From contig JBHHZP010000009.1 in the NCBI GenBank assembly GCA_046758085.1, positions 1-42,282 on the forward strand: a stretch of 42,282 nucleotides of DNA, written 5' to 3'. The notes beneath the pieces were generated by a model. The model made no database searches, was not told where the DNA came from, and saw only the letters and a program-made list of their open reading frames with translations. Position 1 is the first letter of the stretch, and every line of letters starts with the position of its first letter. The stretch is from VRUB01 sp046758085. Its GTDB lineage: Bacteria > Pseudomonadota > Gammaproteobacteria > Acidiferrobacterales > SPGG2. Positions 26,554 to 35,285 of this stretch are shown one piece after another. The translations under genes were made by a program, and so were the position numbers.

Positions 26554-27051
26554 ATGGAGCTTGTTCTAGCCCGGTGGTTGCATATTCTCGCGGGTATTAC
26601 GTGGATCGGTCTGTTGTATTACTTCAACTTCGTACAGGCACCCGCTCTCGCCAAGGCAAAGGCAGACGGGACGGCCACCGGTATTACCAAGCACATCGCG
26701 CCACTCGCGTTGCTGTGGTTCCGCTGGGCGGCGCTGGCGACCTGGCTTACGGGTTCGTTCTACCTGGGTCGCGGTGGTATCGGCTTTCTAAATGCTTTCC
26801 TGCTCCAGGGATCAGCCGCGTATATCGGTATCGGTGCGTGGCTCGGAACGATTATGCTATTTAACGTATGGGTGCTGATCTGGCCGAACCAGAAAAAGGT
26901 GTTGGGGCTGATCGAAGCAAGTGATGAAGAAAAGGCGAAAGCAGCGCGTGTCGCCTTGCTCGCCTCGCGTACCAACACAATGCTGTCGATCCCGATGCTT
27001 TTCTTTATGATCACGGGCACGGCCGCGCACCAGTTTGCCATATACGGATAG
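26554..27051 (+). CDS. PuuD-like (urate oxidase N-terminal domain) membrane protein
   Basis: This 165-residue integral membrane protein has about four helices and resembles the membrane domain of bacterial cytochrome-linked urate oxidase PuuD (Urate_ox_N). It begins with LARWLHILAGITWIGLLYY, carrying a conserved histidine and tryptophan, and ends with SRTNTMLSIPMLFFMI, both characteristic. The cytochrome c domain of true PuuD is missing, so urate oxidation is not implied; heme binding is possible. A GAGGGGG lies eight bases before the ATG. A clear terminator follows, making a two-gene unit with the small peptide upstream. Confidence 0.75.
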   Translation: MELVLARWLHILAGITWIGLLYYFNFVQAPALAKAKADGTATGITKHIAPLALLWFRWAALATWLTGSFYLGRGGIGFLNAFLLQGSAAYIGIGAWLGTIMLFNVWVLIWPNQKKVLGLIEASDEEKAKAARVALLASRTNTMLSIPMLFFMITGTAAHQFAIYG

Positions 27052-27074
27052 ACGAGTTCGCGTATTAACGCAAC

Positions 27075-27106
27075 GGGCCCGGTGTGCAACCGGGCCTTTG
27101 CATTTG
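27075..27106 (+). terminator. Rho-independent terminator after PuuD-like gene
   Basis: GGCCCGG pairs with CCGGGCC across a seven-base loop and is followed by TTTGCATTT. It lies 24 bases after the stop codon of the PuuD-like gene and should separate that unit from argD. Confidence 0.8.
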
Positions 27107-27118
27107 CGCACCATGGTC

Positions 27119-27147
27119 TTGGCACCAGCATGATTAGGGTCTAGAAT
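27119..27147 (+). promoter_or_regulatory. Sigma70 promoter for argDF
   Basis: TTGGCA and TAGAAT are separated by exactly 17 bases, each matching consensus at five of six positions. Transcription would start near 27154, about 48 bases before the argD start codon and just upstream of the leader hairpin. Confidence 0.6.
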
Positions 27148-27170
27148 TTTGTTCTTTCCGGGTAGATCAC

Positions 27171-27201
27171 AGCGCCCTGCGTGCAGGGCGCTTTAGTTTT
27201 T
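27171..27201 (+). terminator. Terminator-like hairpin immediately before argD
   Basis: AGCGCCCTG and CAGGGCGCT form a perfect nine-base stem with a CGTG loop, followed by TTAGTTTTT and then directly the argD ATG. It lies downstream of the argD promoter, so it would be in the argD leader and could attenuate transcription. It also occupies the place of the ribosome binding site, and no Shine-Dalgarno sequence is visible. It could alternatively be a second terminator for transcripts arriving from upstream. Confidence 0.7.
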
Positions 27202-28386
27202 ATGGTGCACAGCAGTCACTTGATCAATGCGTACGACCGGCTGCCGGTTACCTTCTCGCGTGGTGAAGGCGCCTGGCTGTGGGAAAAACGCGGACAACGC
27301 TATCTCGATGCCGTGGGCGGCATCGCCGTGTGCGGATTGGGTCATTGTCATCCGGCAGTCACTCGCGCGCTTTGCGAGCAGGCGGCAACGCTCGTGCACA
27401 CATCCAACCTGTATCAAATTGCGCTGCAACACGAACTCGGCGGGCGTTTGTGCGAGATATCGGGCATGGACGGAGCGTTTTTTTGCAACTCCGGCGCCGA
27501 GGCCAACGAGGCAGCCATTAAGCTGGCGCGTTTGTACGCCAGGCAACGTGACATCCGCCACCCGTCCATTATCGTCATGGAAGGCAGCTTCCACGGCCGG
27601 ACGCTGGCGACCCTCTCGGCTACGGGCAGCCGCAAGGTCCAGGCCGGGTTCGAACCTCTCGTTCAGGGGTTTCGCCGAGTCCCCTACGGCGATCTGGGTG
27701 CCGTCGAGCAGGTGGCTCGCAACAGCAGTGACGTTGTCGGCGTTCTGGTCGAGCCGATCCTTGGTGAAGGCGGCATCGTTTTTCCTCCGTCGGAGTACTT
27801 GAGCGGCCTGCGCAAGCTCTGCGACGAGTGCGGGTGGCTGTTGATGCTGGATGAGATTCAGACCGGGATGTGCCGAACCGGAAAATGGTTCGCCTATCAG
27901 CACGAAAATATCAAACCCGACGTGATGACGCTCGCAAAGGCGCTTGGAAACGGCGTGCCCATCGGGGCCTGCCTCGCCCGTGGGGCTGCGGCGAAAGTGT
28001 TCCAACCCGGAAATCACGGCTCTACCTTCGGCGGAAACCCACTGGCGTGCCGTGTCGGGCTGGCAGTAATTGAAACCATGGAGGCGGAGGCGCTGGCCGC
28101 ACGGGCTGCCGAGCTCGGCGAGCGCATGCTCACCGGGCTCAAGAAAGGGCTTTCTGACCTGTCCTGGGTGAAGGGCATACGCGGTCGGGGTCTCATGCTG
28201 GCGGTTGAGCTCGACCGGCCGTGCGGGGAGCTCGTGCGCGCGGCGTTGGATCACGGCGTGCTCATTAACGTGACCGCCGGTTCGGTCATTCGCCTGCTGC
28301 CGCCCCTGATCATCGACGAGCAGCAAGCCGATCAGATCGTCGATACCGTCGTGCACGCCGCTCAGAGGTTCGGACAACGCGCATGA
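27202..28386 (+). CDS. argD: Acetylornithine aminotransferase
   Basis: ArgD is a class III PLP aminotransferase that converts N-acetylglutamate semialdehyde to acetylornithine; it can also serve lysine synthesis. The 394 residues include NSGAEANEAAIKLAR, the PLP aspartate/glutamine segment LDEIQTGMCRTG and the Schiff-base lysine K246 in TLAKALGNG. I take ATG 27202 because the earlier GTG would put its codons inside a terminator hairpin. The stop overlaps argF in an ATGA, so argDF are coupled. The related enzyme succinylornithine transaminase cannot be fully excluded, but the argF partner favours biosynthesis. Confidence 0.94.
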   Translation: MVHSSHLINAYDRLPVTFSRGEGAWLWEKRGQRYLDAVGGIAVCGLGHCHPAVTRALCEQAATLVHTSNLYQIALQHELGGRLCEISGMDGAFFCNSGAEANEAAIKLARLYARQRDIRHPSIIVMEGSFHGRTLATLSATGSRKVQAGFEPLVQGFRRVPYGDLGAVEQVARNSSDVVGVLVEPILGEGGIVFPPSEYLSGLRKLCDECGWLLMLDEIQTGMCRTGKWFAYQHENIKPDVMTLAKALGNGVPIGACLARGAAAKVFQPGNHGSTFGGNPLACRVGLAVIETMEAEALAARAAELGERMLTGLKKGLSDLSWVKGIRGRGLMLAVELDRPCGELVRAALDHGVLINVTAGSVIRLLPPLIIDEQQADQIVDTVVHAAQRFGQRA

Positions 28387-29294
28387 AGCCGCGGCATTTC
28401 CGCACACTGACAGACTTGAGCTCCGCGGAGCTCAAGCAGCTGCTGGAGCGCGCCATTGTATTAAAGGCCATGGTTCACTGCGCGGAATCTTACGAGCCCC
28501 TGCGCAACAAGACCCTTGCATTGATTTTTGAGAAATCGTCGACGCGCACGCGTGTTTCATTCGAGGCCGGCATGGCTCAGCTGGGCGGCCGCAGTGTGTT
28601 TCTGTCCCCGCGGGACACGCACTTGGGACGAGGTGAGCCGATCGAGGACACGGCGCGCGTGTTATCCCGGATGGTCGATGCGATCGTGATTCGCACGCAC
28701 TCACACGCCACGCTGGAAACGTTTGCCGCACACTCCCGTGTTCCAGTTATTAATGCCCTCAGTGACTTGAGCCACCCGTGCCAATTGCTGGCAGACATGC
28801 AGACCTACCTGGAGCAACGCGGCGAAATCAGGGGAAAGACAATCGCCTGGATCGGGGACGGCAACAATGTGTGCTACTCCTGGATAAAGGCGGCGGGTCT
28901 GCTTGACTTCCGATTGAATATCGCGGTGCCGAAAGGATACGAACCCAACGCAGACGCGCTCGAATCCTTTGCCGGCCACATCACGTTGACGCATACGCCC
29001 GAGGAAGCCGCTCAAGGTGCGGACGTCGTGGTTACAGATACGTGGGCAAGCATGGGGCATGAGAACGAAAAGGCCAAGCGCGAGCGTGACTTCGCGGGGT
29101 TCCTGGTCGACAAGCGGCTAATGGCACTGGCAAATCCCGACGCCTTATTCATGCATTGCCTGCCCGCTTACCGTGGCTGCGAAGTAGCCGCCGAGGTTAT
29201 TGACGGCCCCCAAAGCGTTGTCTGGGACGAGGCCGAAAATCGTCTCCATTCGCAGAAAGCGCTGCTTGAGCTGTTGCTCGGGGTTAAGCGTTGA
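28383..29294 (+). CDS. argF: Ornithine carbamoyltransferase
   Basis: ArgF makes citrulline from ornithine and carbamoyl phosphate; the product is the substrate of ArgG encoded nearby. The 303-residue protein has the carbamoyl-phosphate loop SSTRTR (52-57), the HPCQ motif near 131 and the ornithine-binding HCLPA near 260. It is read directly after argD through a four-base overlap. A strong GC-rich inverted repeat lies just past its stop. Confidence 0.96.
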   Translation: MKPRHFRTLTDLSSAELKQLLERAIVLKAMVHCAESYEPLRNKTLALIFEKSSTRTRVSFEAGMAQLGGRSVFLSPRDTHLGRGEPIEDTARVLSRMVDAIVIRTHSHATLETFAAHSRVPVINALSDLSHPCQLLADMQTYLEQRGEIRGKTIAWIGDGNNVCYSWIKAAGLLDFRLNIAVPKGYEPNADALESFAGHITLTHTPEEAAQGADVVVTDTWASMGHENEKAKRERDFAGFLVDKRLMALANPDALFMHCLPAYRGCEVAAEVIDGPQSVVWDEAENRLHSQKALLELLLGVKR

Positions 29295-29299
29295 CACCG

Positions 29300-29336
29300 C
29301 GGGAGGGATCGCCACGGCCCCACGGTTGCCCTCCCG
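29300..29336 (+). terminator. GC-rich hairpin after argF, no U tract
   Basis: CGGGAGGG and CCCTCCCG pair across a 21-base GC-rich loop five bases after the argF stop. The absence of a T run makes it a poor intrinsic terminator. It may protect the 3' end of the argDF mRNA or pause transcription. Confidence 0.35.
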
Positions 29337-29479
29337 GGCGCTAGCCGGCCTGGTCCTGGGTCGATCGCACTTCCCGTTGACGTGCCAATCTTCGCTACAG
29401 ATCGTACGATCGGCGTCTTGCCGTGACAGCTTCGCTGAATGAGATTTGCTATTATCGATCCGGATTCCTTCGGGAGCAT

Positions 29480-30529
29480 GTGTTGAGCGAGCTGCTTACT
29501 CTCATCGACATCGACTGTCGCTATAACGGCCACCTGGCCGTACGCGGGCTTGGGATGCACGTGACCCCCGGTAGCCTGGTCTGCCTGCTCGGCCCAAGCG
29601 GGTGCGGTAAGACGACGGTTTTACGTGCCATTGCGGGCTTCCACACATTGAGCCAGGGCGAGATCTTGCTCAAGGGGCGCCAGGTCTCGCGCCCCGGGTT
29701 TACACTCCCGCCGGAACAGCGGCACCTGGGTATGGTATTTCAAGACTACGCCTTGTTCCCGCATCTCAATGTGGCCGAAAACGTAGGCTTCGGGCTGCGC
29801 GCAATATCACAAACCGAAAAGCACGCCGTGATCGCCGAGCTGCTGGATACCGTCGGGTTGGACGGTTTGGACCGGCGCTATCCGCACGAGCTCTCCGGGG
29901 GGCAGCAACAGCGGGTGGCACTGGCACGGGCACTGGCGCCTAAGCCTGACCTGATTCTCATGGACGAACCATTTTCCAATCTCGACGTTGAATTTCGCGA
30001 GCGCTTGAGCGGTGAGGTTCGGGATATATTGAAACAGCAGGGCATTACTGCGGTGCTGGTGACACATGACCAAAACGAAGCCTTTGCGCTGGGAGACAAG
30101 GTAGGAGTCATGCATGAAGGCCATCTGTTACAGTGGGATACGCCTTATAACCTCTATCACGAGCCCGCTTGTCGCTTTGTTGCCGATTTCATCGGACAAG
30201 GGGTATTTCTCAACGGCACCTTGGTCGCACCGGACACAGTCCACACCGAGATCGGCATGTGTAAAGGTAACCGTGCCTACCCATGGGGTAAGGACGCACC
30301 GATCGAAGTGTTGTTTCGACCGGACGACATCGTGCCGGATCCGGACAGCCCCCTTCGTGGAAAGATAACTCAGAAGGCCTTCAAGGGAGCGGAAATCCTC
30401 TATACCCTGCAACTGCCAACCGGCGGACATGTGCTATCGTTGTTCCCGAGCCATGCTGATCACCCCGTGGGCGCAACGGTAGGCGTTCGGGTGGAGGCTG
30501 ACCATCTGGTGGTGTTTCCACGTGCGTGA
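29480..30529 (+). CDS. Fe3+-type ABC transporter ATP-binding protein
   Basis: This is an ABC importer ATPase of the FbpC/PotA-like class. It has Walker A GPSGCGKT, the Q-loop MVFQDYALFPHL, signature LSGGQQQRVALARAL, Walker B LILMDEPFSNLD and the H-loop VTHDQNEAFALG. A C-terminal TOBE-like region (from about residue 255) follows. The start is GTG 29480 or TTG 29483; GGGAG lies six bases before the TTG, which favours it slightly. The ATG frame 57 bases upstream has no such signal. No permease or binding-protein gene is adjacent, so the substrate (ferric iron by similarity) is uncertain and partners must be elsewhere. Confidence 0.86.
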   Translation: MLSELLTLIDIDCRYNGHLAVRGLGMHVTPGSLVCLLGPSGCGKTTVLRAIAGFHTLSQGEILLKGRQVSRPGFTLPPEQRHLGMVFQDYALFPHLNVAENVGFGLRAISQTEKHAVIAELLDTVGLDGLDRRYPHELSGGQQQRVALARALAPKPDLILMDEPFSNLDVEFRERLSGEVRDILKQQGITAVLVTHDQNEAFALGDKVGVMHEGHLLQWDTPYNLYHEPACRFVADFIGQGVFLNGTLVAPDTVHTEIGMCKGNRAYPWGKDAPIEVLFRPDDIVPDPDSPLRGKITQKAFKGAEILYTLQLPTGGHVLSLFPSHADHPVGATVGVRVEADHLVVFPRA

Positions 30530-30645
30530 AAACGCCGCACGCCGCGCTTTTCGATCAGCGGCCCGTTATGATACCGTCCGCCCCGTGCCAGGTACCCGGA
30601 CCGGCAATTTTGACCTAAACTATTCTTGAGACCGAGACTGCTCCG

Positions 30646-32847
30646 TTGGACAAGAAAATCCTGCGCTTATTGATCGTCGATGCCTCGCCGGATGACGCCG
30701 ACCTTCCGGCCAATACCTTGCGTAAGAATGGTTATATGCTGAAAACGCAGCGCGTACAGGACATGGCCGGTATGCAAGCAGCTTTGGCCAAAGGAAACTG
30801 GGACGTCGTCCTTTCGGAGTACAACCTTCCGCATTTCGGCGCCATTCTCGCCCTGGACACGTTAAAGCAGTCCCGTCAGGAGCTGCCTTTTATCGTATTA
30901 ACAAAGAGTATCGACGACAACGATCTCGCGAAGGTCATGCGCGCGGGCGCCCGCGACGTGATCCTTAAAAGCGACCTGGCGCGCCTGGTACCCGTCATCG
31001 AACGCGAGTTGTCCATCATCGAGGAGCGCCGGGATTACCAAAAGACCAATGAACGTCTACGCGAGATCGAAAATAAACATCAGGTCATGATTGATGGCTC
31101 TCTCGAGGCTATCTCTTATAGTCACGATGGCATGCATGTCGACGCAAACAAGGCGTACTTGCAACTATTTGGCTATGAGAACCTCGAAGAGCTCGAAGGT
31201 ATACCGGTGCTGGATTTGATTGACAAATCCGACCACCACAGATTCAAGGAGTACTTTCGCAAGGCGGGCAAGAAGGACAACGATGTCAACGAGCCCCAGA
31301 CTTTTACGGCCACCAGGAAGGATGGCTCACAATTTCCCATCGAGGTCAGCATGTCGACGGTAAGTATCGGCGGGGAGAAATGTAGCCAGATCGTGGTCAG
31401 CGATATGTCAAGACTAGCTGAGAATAAATCCCAAGCTGGCCATAGCGCTCGACCCGAGACACTCAGCGTCGCGGAAATTCCCGTTAAGGAGAATCCGGAG
31501 GACGATCAAGAGCGGGATCGGTTAACGGGCGCCTACAAACGGGATTATTTCGTGCGTGAAATTGCCAGGGCGATCGAGCAAGTCAAACGCGGCGGCAAGA
31601 ACAGTGCGCTATTGTACCTCGAGCTTGATGGGCTCAAAGAAATCAATAACGAGTTTGGCAGCTCGATGGGCGACCGGTTGTTACGCGAGATCGGAAAACT
31701 GTTCAAAAATAAAGTCAACAGCAACGCTGTGCTGTCCCGATTTGGCGGTGACGAGTTTGCCGTATTGTTGGAAGAAGATGACCCGGACGCCGTACAGCTT
31801 GTTGCTGACACGTTGACCATCTGCGTGCGCGATGCGGCTTCCGTGGTCGTCGGAAACCCCAACGCTGCTCATCTCACACTTGGCCTGGTCATGATGAATG
31901 AAACGGTGGAAAGCGTGGAGAAGATATTGTCGCTTGCCTATAGCGCCTGCGAACAGGTCAAGAAGCAGCAAAAACCTGCCTCGGGGCCGGCGGCGGGCCA
32001 ATCCACGACCGAGGCGGCCAAGGACCCTGAGTATCGACGCCTAGCCGCGTGGCGCCAACGCATTCAGCGGGCATTAGACGACGATAATTTCCGACTTGTC
32101 TACCAGCCTGTTATCAACCTCATCGGTGACCCATCTGAGTACTACGAGGTCCTGGTGCGGTTGCCTGGCAGTGGCGACGATCTGATCTCCGCCGCCGAGT
32201 TCATGCCCATCGCGGAGGAGTCCGGCCAGATCAACGCCATTGACGAGTGGGTCGTGCGAAATGCCACGAGCGGGCTCGCGGACTTGCACAGCGAAGGACA
32301 AAAGGCTTGTTTTTTTGTTAACCTCTCGGTGCACGCGCCGGAAAATGCGGCATTAGTTCCGCTCATACACCAGGTTTTGCAAGAGAGCAAGCTCGAAGGG
32401 CGACATCTTATCCTGGAAATCGACGAATCTCTTATCGATAAGGGCGATGAGTCAATCCGGGAGTTCATACGTGCCGTTCACAAGCTGGGCTGTCGCCTTT
32501 CGCTTGATAATTTTGGTGGGCGCCTTGCTGCGCTGGGCAAACTGCGCGATCTACCCATCGAGTTTCTAAAAATCGACGGTGGGGTAGTACGCGACTGCGC
32601 ACAGGACAATATCAAGCAGATGGTGCTTAAGACCATCGTGCAGATCGCCAAGCTCCTGGACCGGAAAACCATCGGCAAGTGCGTTGAGGATGAGGAAACG
32701 CTATCACTGCTGTACAGCTACGAGCTGGATTACTTGCAAGGAAACTACTTCCAGCAGGCCGACAACCAGCCTGAGTACAAGTTTGGCAACGAAACCACGC
32801 TATCCTCCGACACGGATGACCTCGGGGCCTGGCCGCCGCCGCGCTAG
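30646..32847 (+). CDS. FimX-like REC-PAS-GGDEF-EAL protein
   Basis: This is a 733-residue cytoplasmic signalling protein. Residues 8-130 form a receiver domain, about 145-260 a PAS domain, about 290-440 GGDEF and about 475-715 EAL. The receiver phosphoacceptor position reads SEYNLP, with glutamate (E58) instead of aspartate. GGDEF (367-371) is intact. The EAL motif is EVL (501-503), and the usual DDFG is DNFG, so one catalytic metal ligand is missing and phosphodiesterase activity is doubtful. This order and degeneracy recall Pseudomonas FimX, a c-di-GMP-binding regulator of type IV pili. The start is TTG with a weak ribosome binding site. Confidence 0.88.
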   Translation: MDKKILRLLIVDASPDDADLPANTLRKNGYMLKTQRVQDMAGMQAALAKGNWDVVLSEYNLPHFGAILALDTLKQSRQELPFIVLTKSIDDNDLAKVMRAGARDVILKSDLARLVPVIERELSIIEERRDYQKTNERLREIENKHQVMIDGSLEAISYSHDGMHVDANKAYLQLFGYENLEELEGIPVLDLIDKSDHHRFKEYFRKAGKKDNDVNEPQTFTATRKDGSQFPIEVSMSTVSIGGEKCSQIVVSDMSRLAENKSQAGHSARPETLSVAEIPVKENPEDDQERDRLTGAYKRDYFVREIARAIEQVKRGGKNSALLYLELDGLKEINNEFGSSMGDRLLREIGKLFKNKVNSNAVLSRFGGDEFAVLLEEDDPDAVQLVADTLTICVRDAASVVVGNPNAAHLTLGLVMMNETVESVEKILSLAYSACEQVKKQQKPASGPAAGQSTTEAAKDPEYRRLAAWRQRIQRALDDDNFRLVYQPVINLIGDPSEYYEVLVRLPGSGDDLISAAEFMPIAEESGQINAIDEWVVRNATSGLADLHSEGQKACFFVNLSVHAPENAALVPLIHQVLQESKLEGRHLILEIDESLIDKGDESIREFIRAVHKLGCRLSLDNFGGRLAALGKLRDLPIEFLKIDGGVVRDCAQDNIKQMVLKTIVQIAKLLDRKTIGKCVEDEETLSLLYSYELDYLQGNYFQQADNQPEYKFGNETTLSSDTDDLGAWPPPR

Positions 32848-33033
32848 GCCAGCTCACCACGCAGGCGCACGAGCTGATATGACCGGCGCGTGGGATTGAA
32901 AGATGCCTCCACACACCGCTCTACGCGGCTACTGTGAATAGTGTTCCAGTAGCCGGGTAGCTCTCGGCTTTAGGCTCGAGCATGAGCTCGGGTACAATGA
33001 CACCACTGCTTCGGAGTCGCGATACCATCACCC

Positions 33034-34854
33034 GTGCGCCCAAGTCAATACGGCCAACCTCCGCGTAGCGAGAATCCCTGGGCGGCCATTGCGACCCTGT
33101 GGCCGTACCTTTGGGAGTTTCGCGGTCGCGTGCTGCTAGCGCTCTCATTCCTGGGCACGGCCAAGCTCGCCAGTGTCGCCGTCCCGCTGGTGCTGAAGGA
33201 CATTGTCGATGCGCTCGACAAACCGAGAGCCCTGCTTGCCGTCCCGCTTTTTCTGCTGATGGCCTACGGCGCGTTGCGCCTGGCAAACTCACTTTTTGGC
33301 GAACTGCGCGACGTCGTATTCGCCAAAGTGATGCAACGCTCTATCCGCCGTGTCGCGCTAAAGGTTTTTCGTCATCTGCACAGCCTTGCTTTGCGGTTTC
33401 ACCTCGACCGCCAAACCGGCGGAATATCACGTGATATTGAACGCGGTACGGCCGGTATCCGTTTTATGCTTACCTTTGCCGTGTTCAACATCCTGCCCAC
33501 ACTTCTGGAGATCGGGCTCGTCGTAGGCATCTTGCTCGCCAAGTTCGATGCCTCGTTTGCCCTGATCACTTTCGGCACACTCGTCGCCTACATTTTTTTC
33601 ACCTTCCTCGTTACCGAGTGGCGCATGAAGTTTCGCCGCGCCATGAACGAAATGGACTCGAAAGCGAACACCTCGGCAATCGACAGCCTGCTGAACTATG
33701 AGACTGTAAAGTACTTCAACAACGAAGACTATGAGGCCAGGCGCTATGATACAAATCTCAAGTCGTGGGAGAACGCGGCGATTCGCACACAGACGTCGCT
33801 GGCAGCGCTGAACACGGGCCAGGGTGCGATCATCGCCGTCGGTGTCACGATTCTCATGGTGCTGGCAAGCAATGGGGTTGTCCAGGGCGCCCTGACGCTG
33901 GGTGATCTGGTCATGGTCAATGCCTTTTTAATACAGCTCTATATGCCGATGCGCTTTCTTGGAACGGTGTACCGCGAGATACGCCACGCCCTGGCGGACA
34001 TGGAAAAGATGTTCGGCCTGCTGCAAATGCCCCCAGAAGTCGACGACAAGCCGGACGCCAAGGGCCTGCTTGTGCAACGAGGGCACACCCGCTTCGAGCA
34101 CGTGGATTTCGCCTATGAACCAGATCGTCAGATCCTGTTCGATGTTGATTTCGAGATCCCGGCAAATCATAAGGTCGCAGTGGTGGGACACAGCGGCGCC
34201 GGAAAATCCACCCTGGCACGTTTAATTTTCCGGTTTTACGATACGACCACAGGTCGCATCCTCATCGATGGCCAGGACATCCGTGACGTAACACAGGCGA
34301 GCTTGCGTGCCGCTATTGGCATCGTTCCCCAAGACACGGTCTTGTTCAACGATACGATCTACTACAACATCGCCTACGGAAATCCGGACGCCTCTCGCAA
34401 AGAGGTTCTCCGGGCCGCCCGGCACGCGCAAATCCACGACTTTATCGAATCGCTGCCGCGGGGTTACGAGACGACCGTCGGTGAACGTGGACTCAAGCTC
34501 TCCGGTGGCGAGAAACAGCGCGTCGCCATTGCCCGAACCATCCTGAAAAATCCACGTATTCTCGTCTTTGATGAGGCCACATCCGCGCTGGATTCCAAAA
34601 CCGAGCAAGCGATTCAGGCACAGCTGCGAGAGGTTGCCGCCAATCACACGACGCTGGTGATCGCCCATCGACTGTCCACTGTCATGGATGCCGATCAGGT
34701 GCTCGTCATAGAGCAAGGCACCATCATCGAGCGCGGTACGCATACCGAGCTGCTCGCACGCGATGGCGTCTACGCGCACATGTGGGCGTTACAGCAGCGA
34801 GAAGAGCGCGAGCGCGTGCGCAAAGCCGTGGGCAACGGCTTGGAACCGGGCTGA
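33034..34854 (+). CDS. Atm1-like ABC exporter
   Basis: This is a fused half-transporter of the Atm1/HMT1/ABCB7 family: six transmembrane helices in residues 30-320 followed by an ATPase domain with GHSGAGKS (386-393), LSGGEKQRVAIARTI and VFDEATSALD. The segment TEWRMKFRRAMNEMDSKAN is typical of Atm1, where the arginines line the glutathione pocket. Mitochondrial Atm1 exports a sulfur species for Fe-S assembly; bacterial homologues export glutathione conjugates or metals. The start is GTG. The assignment to the Atm1 subgroup is good; the cargo is not known. Confidence 0.9.
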   Translation: MRPSQYGQPPRSENPWAAIATLWPYLWEFRGRVLLALSFLGTAKLASVAVPLVLKDIVDALDKPRALLAVPLFLLMAYGALRLANSLFGELRDVVFAKVMQRSIRRVALKVFRHLHSLALRFHLDRQTGGISRDIERGTAGIRFMLTFAVFNILPTLLEIGLVVGILLAKFDASFALITFGTLVAYIFFTFLVTEWRMKFRRAMNEMDSKANTSAIDSLLNYETVKYFNNEDYEARRYDTNLKSWENAAIRTQTSLAALNTGQGAIIAVGVTILMVLASNGVVQGALTLGDLVMVNAFLIQLYMPMRFLGTVYREIRHALADMEKMFGLLQMPPEVDDKPDAKGLLVQRGHTRFEHVDFAYEPDRQILFDVDFEIPANHKVAVVGHSGAGKSTLARLIFRFYDTTTGRILIDGQDIRDVTQASLRAAIGIVPQDTVLFNDTIYYNIAYGNPDASRKEVLRAARHAQIHDFIESLPRGYETTVGERGLKLSGGEKQRVAIARTILKNPRILVFDEATSALDSKTEQAIQAQLREVAANHTTLVIAHRLSTVMDADQVLVIEQGTIIERGTHTELLARDGVYAHMWALQQREERERVRKAVGNGLEPG

Positions 34855-35285
34855 TTAGCTCGAACATTTCACCACGGAGGACGCAGAGGAATTTGATTGC
34901 AAACAGTTTTGTTTCCGCCGTCGAAGCGGATTCGCTGTAACTGTTTGTACCCCTGCTTGGGTGTGACCCGTCCGTGTCAAGCAGGATTTTGAAAAAGCCT
35001 TTACATATCCTTTTTCAGTTCGCAAAGCAAAGGGTGCGATTTTTGTTTTGCTCCATCTTTCAAAAACTTGCGTGTTTGAAAGTTGTGCGGCGTATCCTTG
35101 CACCGCTCTAACAGGCTGCTGAGAACAGTTTTTCAGCCGCCTGTTAATTTTTTCTTTCTCTGCGATCTTTGCTCTCTCTGATGTGAGTTCGTGCAACTTC
35201 CGAGTTCGAAAATTGACGCTGGGGCGCTCTGGTAGGCAACGAGTTTGTCATCGCGACTGTTTGATTCCCCGCACCATGTCAGTCA
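34855..35285. other. Intergenic region made of two interspersed repeats
   Basis: This 431-base gap has no real gene. A CACCACGGAGGACGCAGAGG-type repeat begins near 34871 and a CTCTGCGATCTTTGCTCTC segment follows near 35159. Between them lies copy A of the ~170-nt multi-hairpin element. A 113-codon frame on the minus strand crosses all of it and is a by-product of the repeats. Confidence 0.65.
34978..35147 (-). repeat. Multi-hairpin interspersed element, copy A
   Basis: Read on the minus strand, this 170-base segment aligns end to end with copy B at 41538-41708, at about three quarters identity by eye. It keeps the same features in the same order: a terminal inverted repeat (AACAGGCGGCTGAAAAA and its partner near the other end), a first hairpin around CTGTTCTCAG, an ACTTTC...GAAAG hairpin and a GCAAA...TTTGC hairpin. 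Several differences from copy B change both sides of a stem. It has no coding capacity that I can recognise, which points to a MITE-like or structured-RNA element. Confidence 0.75.

Noticed and set aside
34855..35196. 113-codon minus-strand frame in the gap after the Atm1-like gene
   Set aside because: It spans the whole of hairpin element copy A and its flanking repeat; there is no start signal or family, and the peptide is a translation of repeat DNA.
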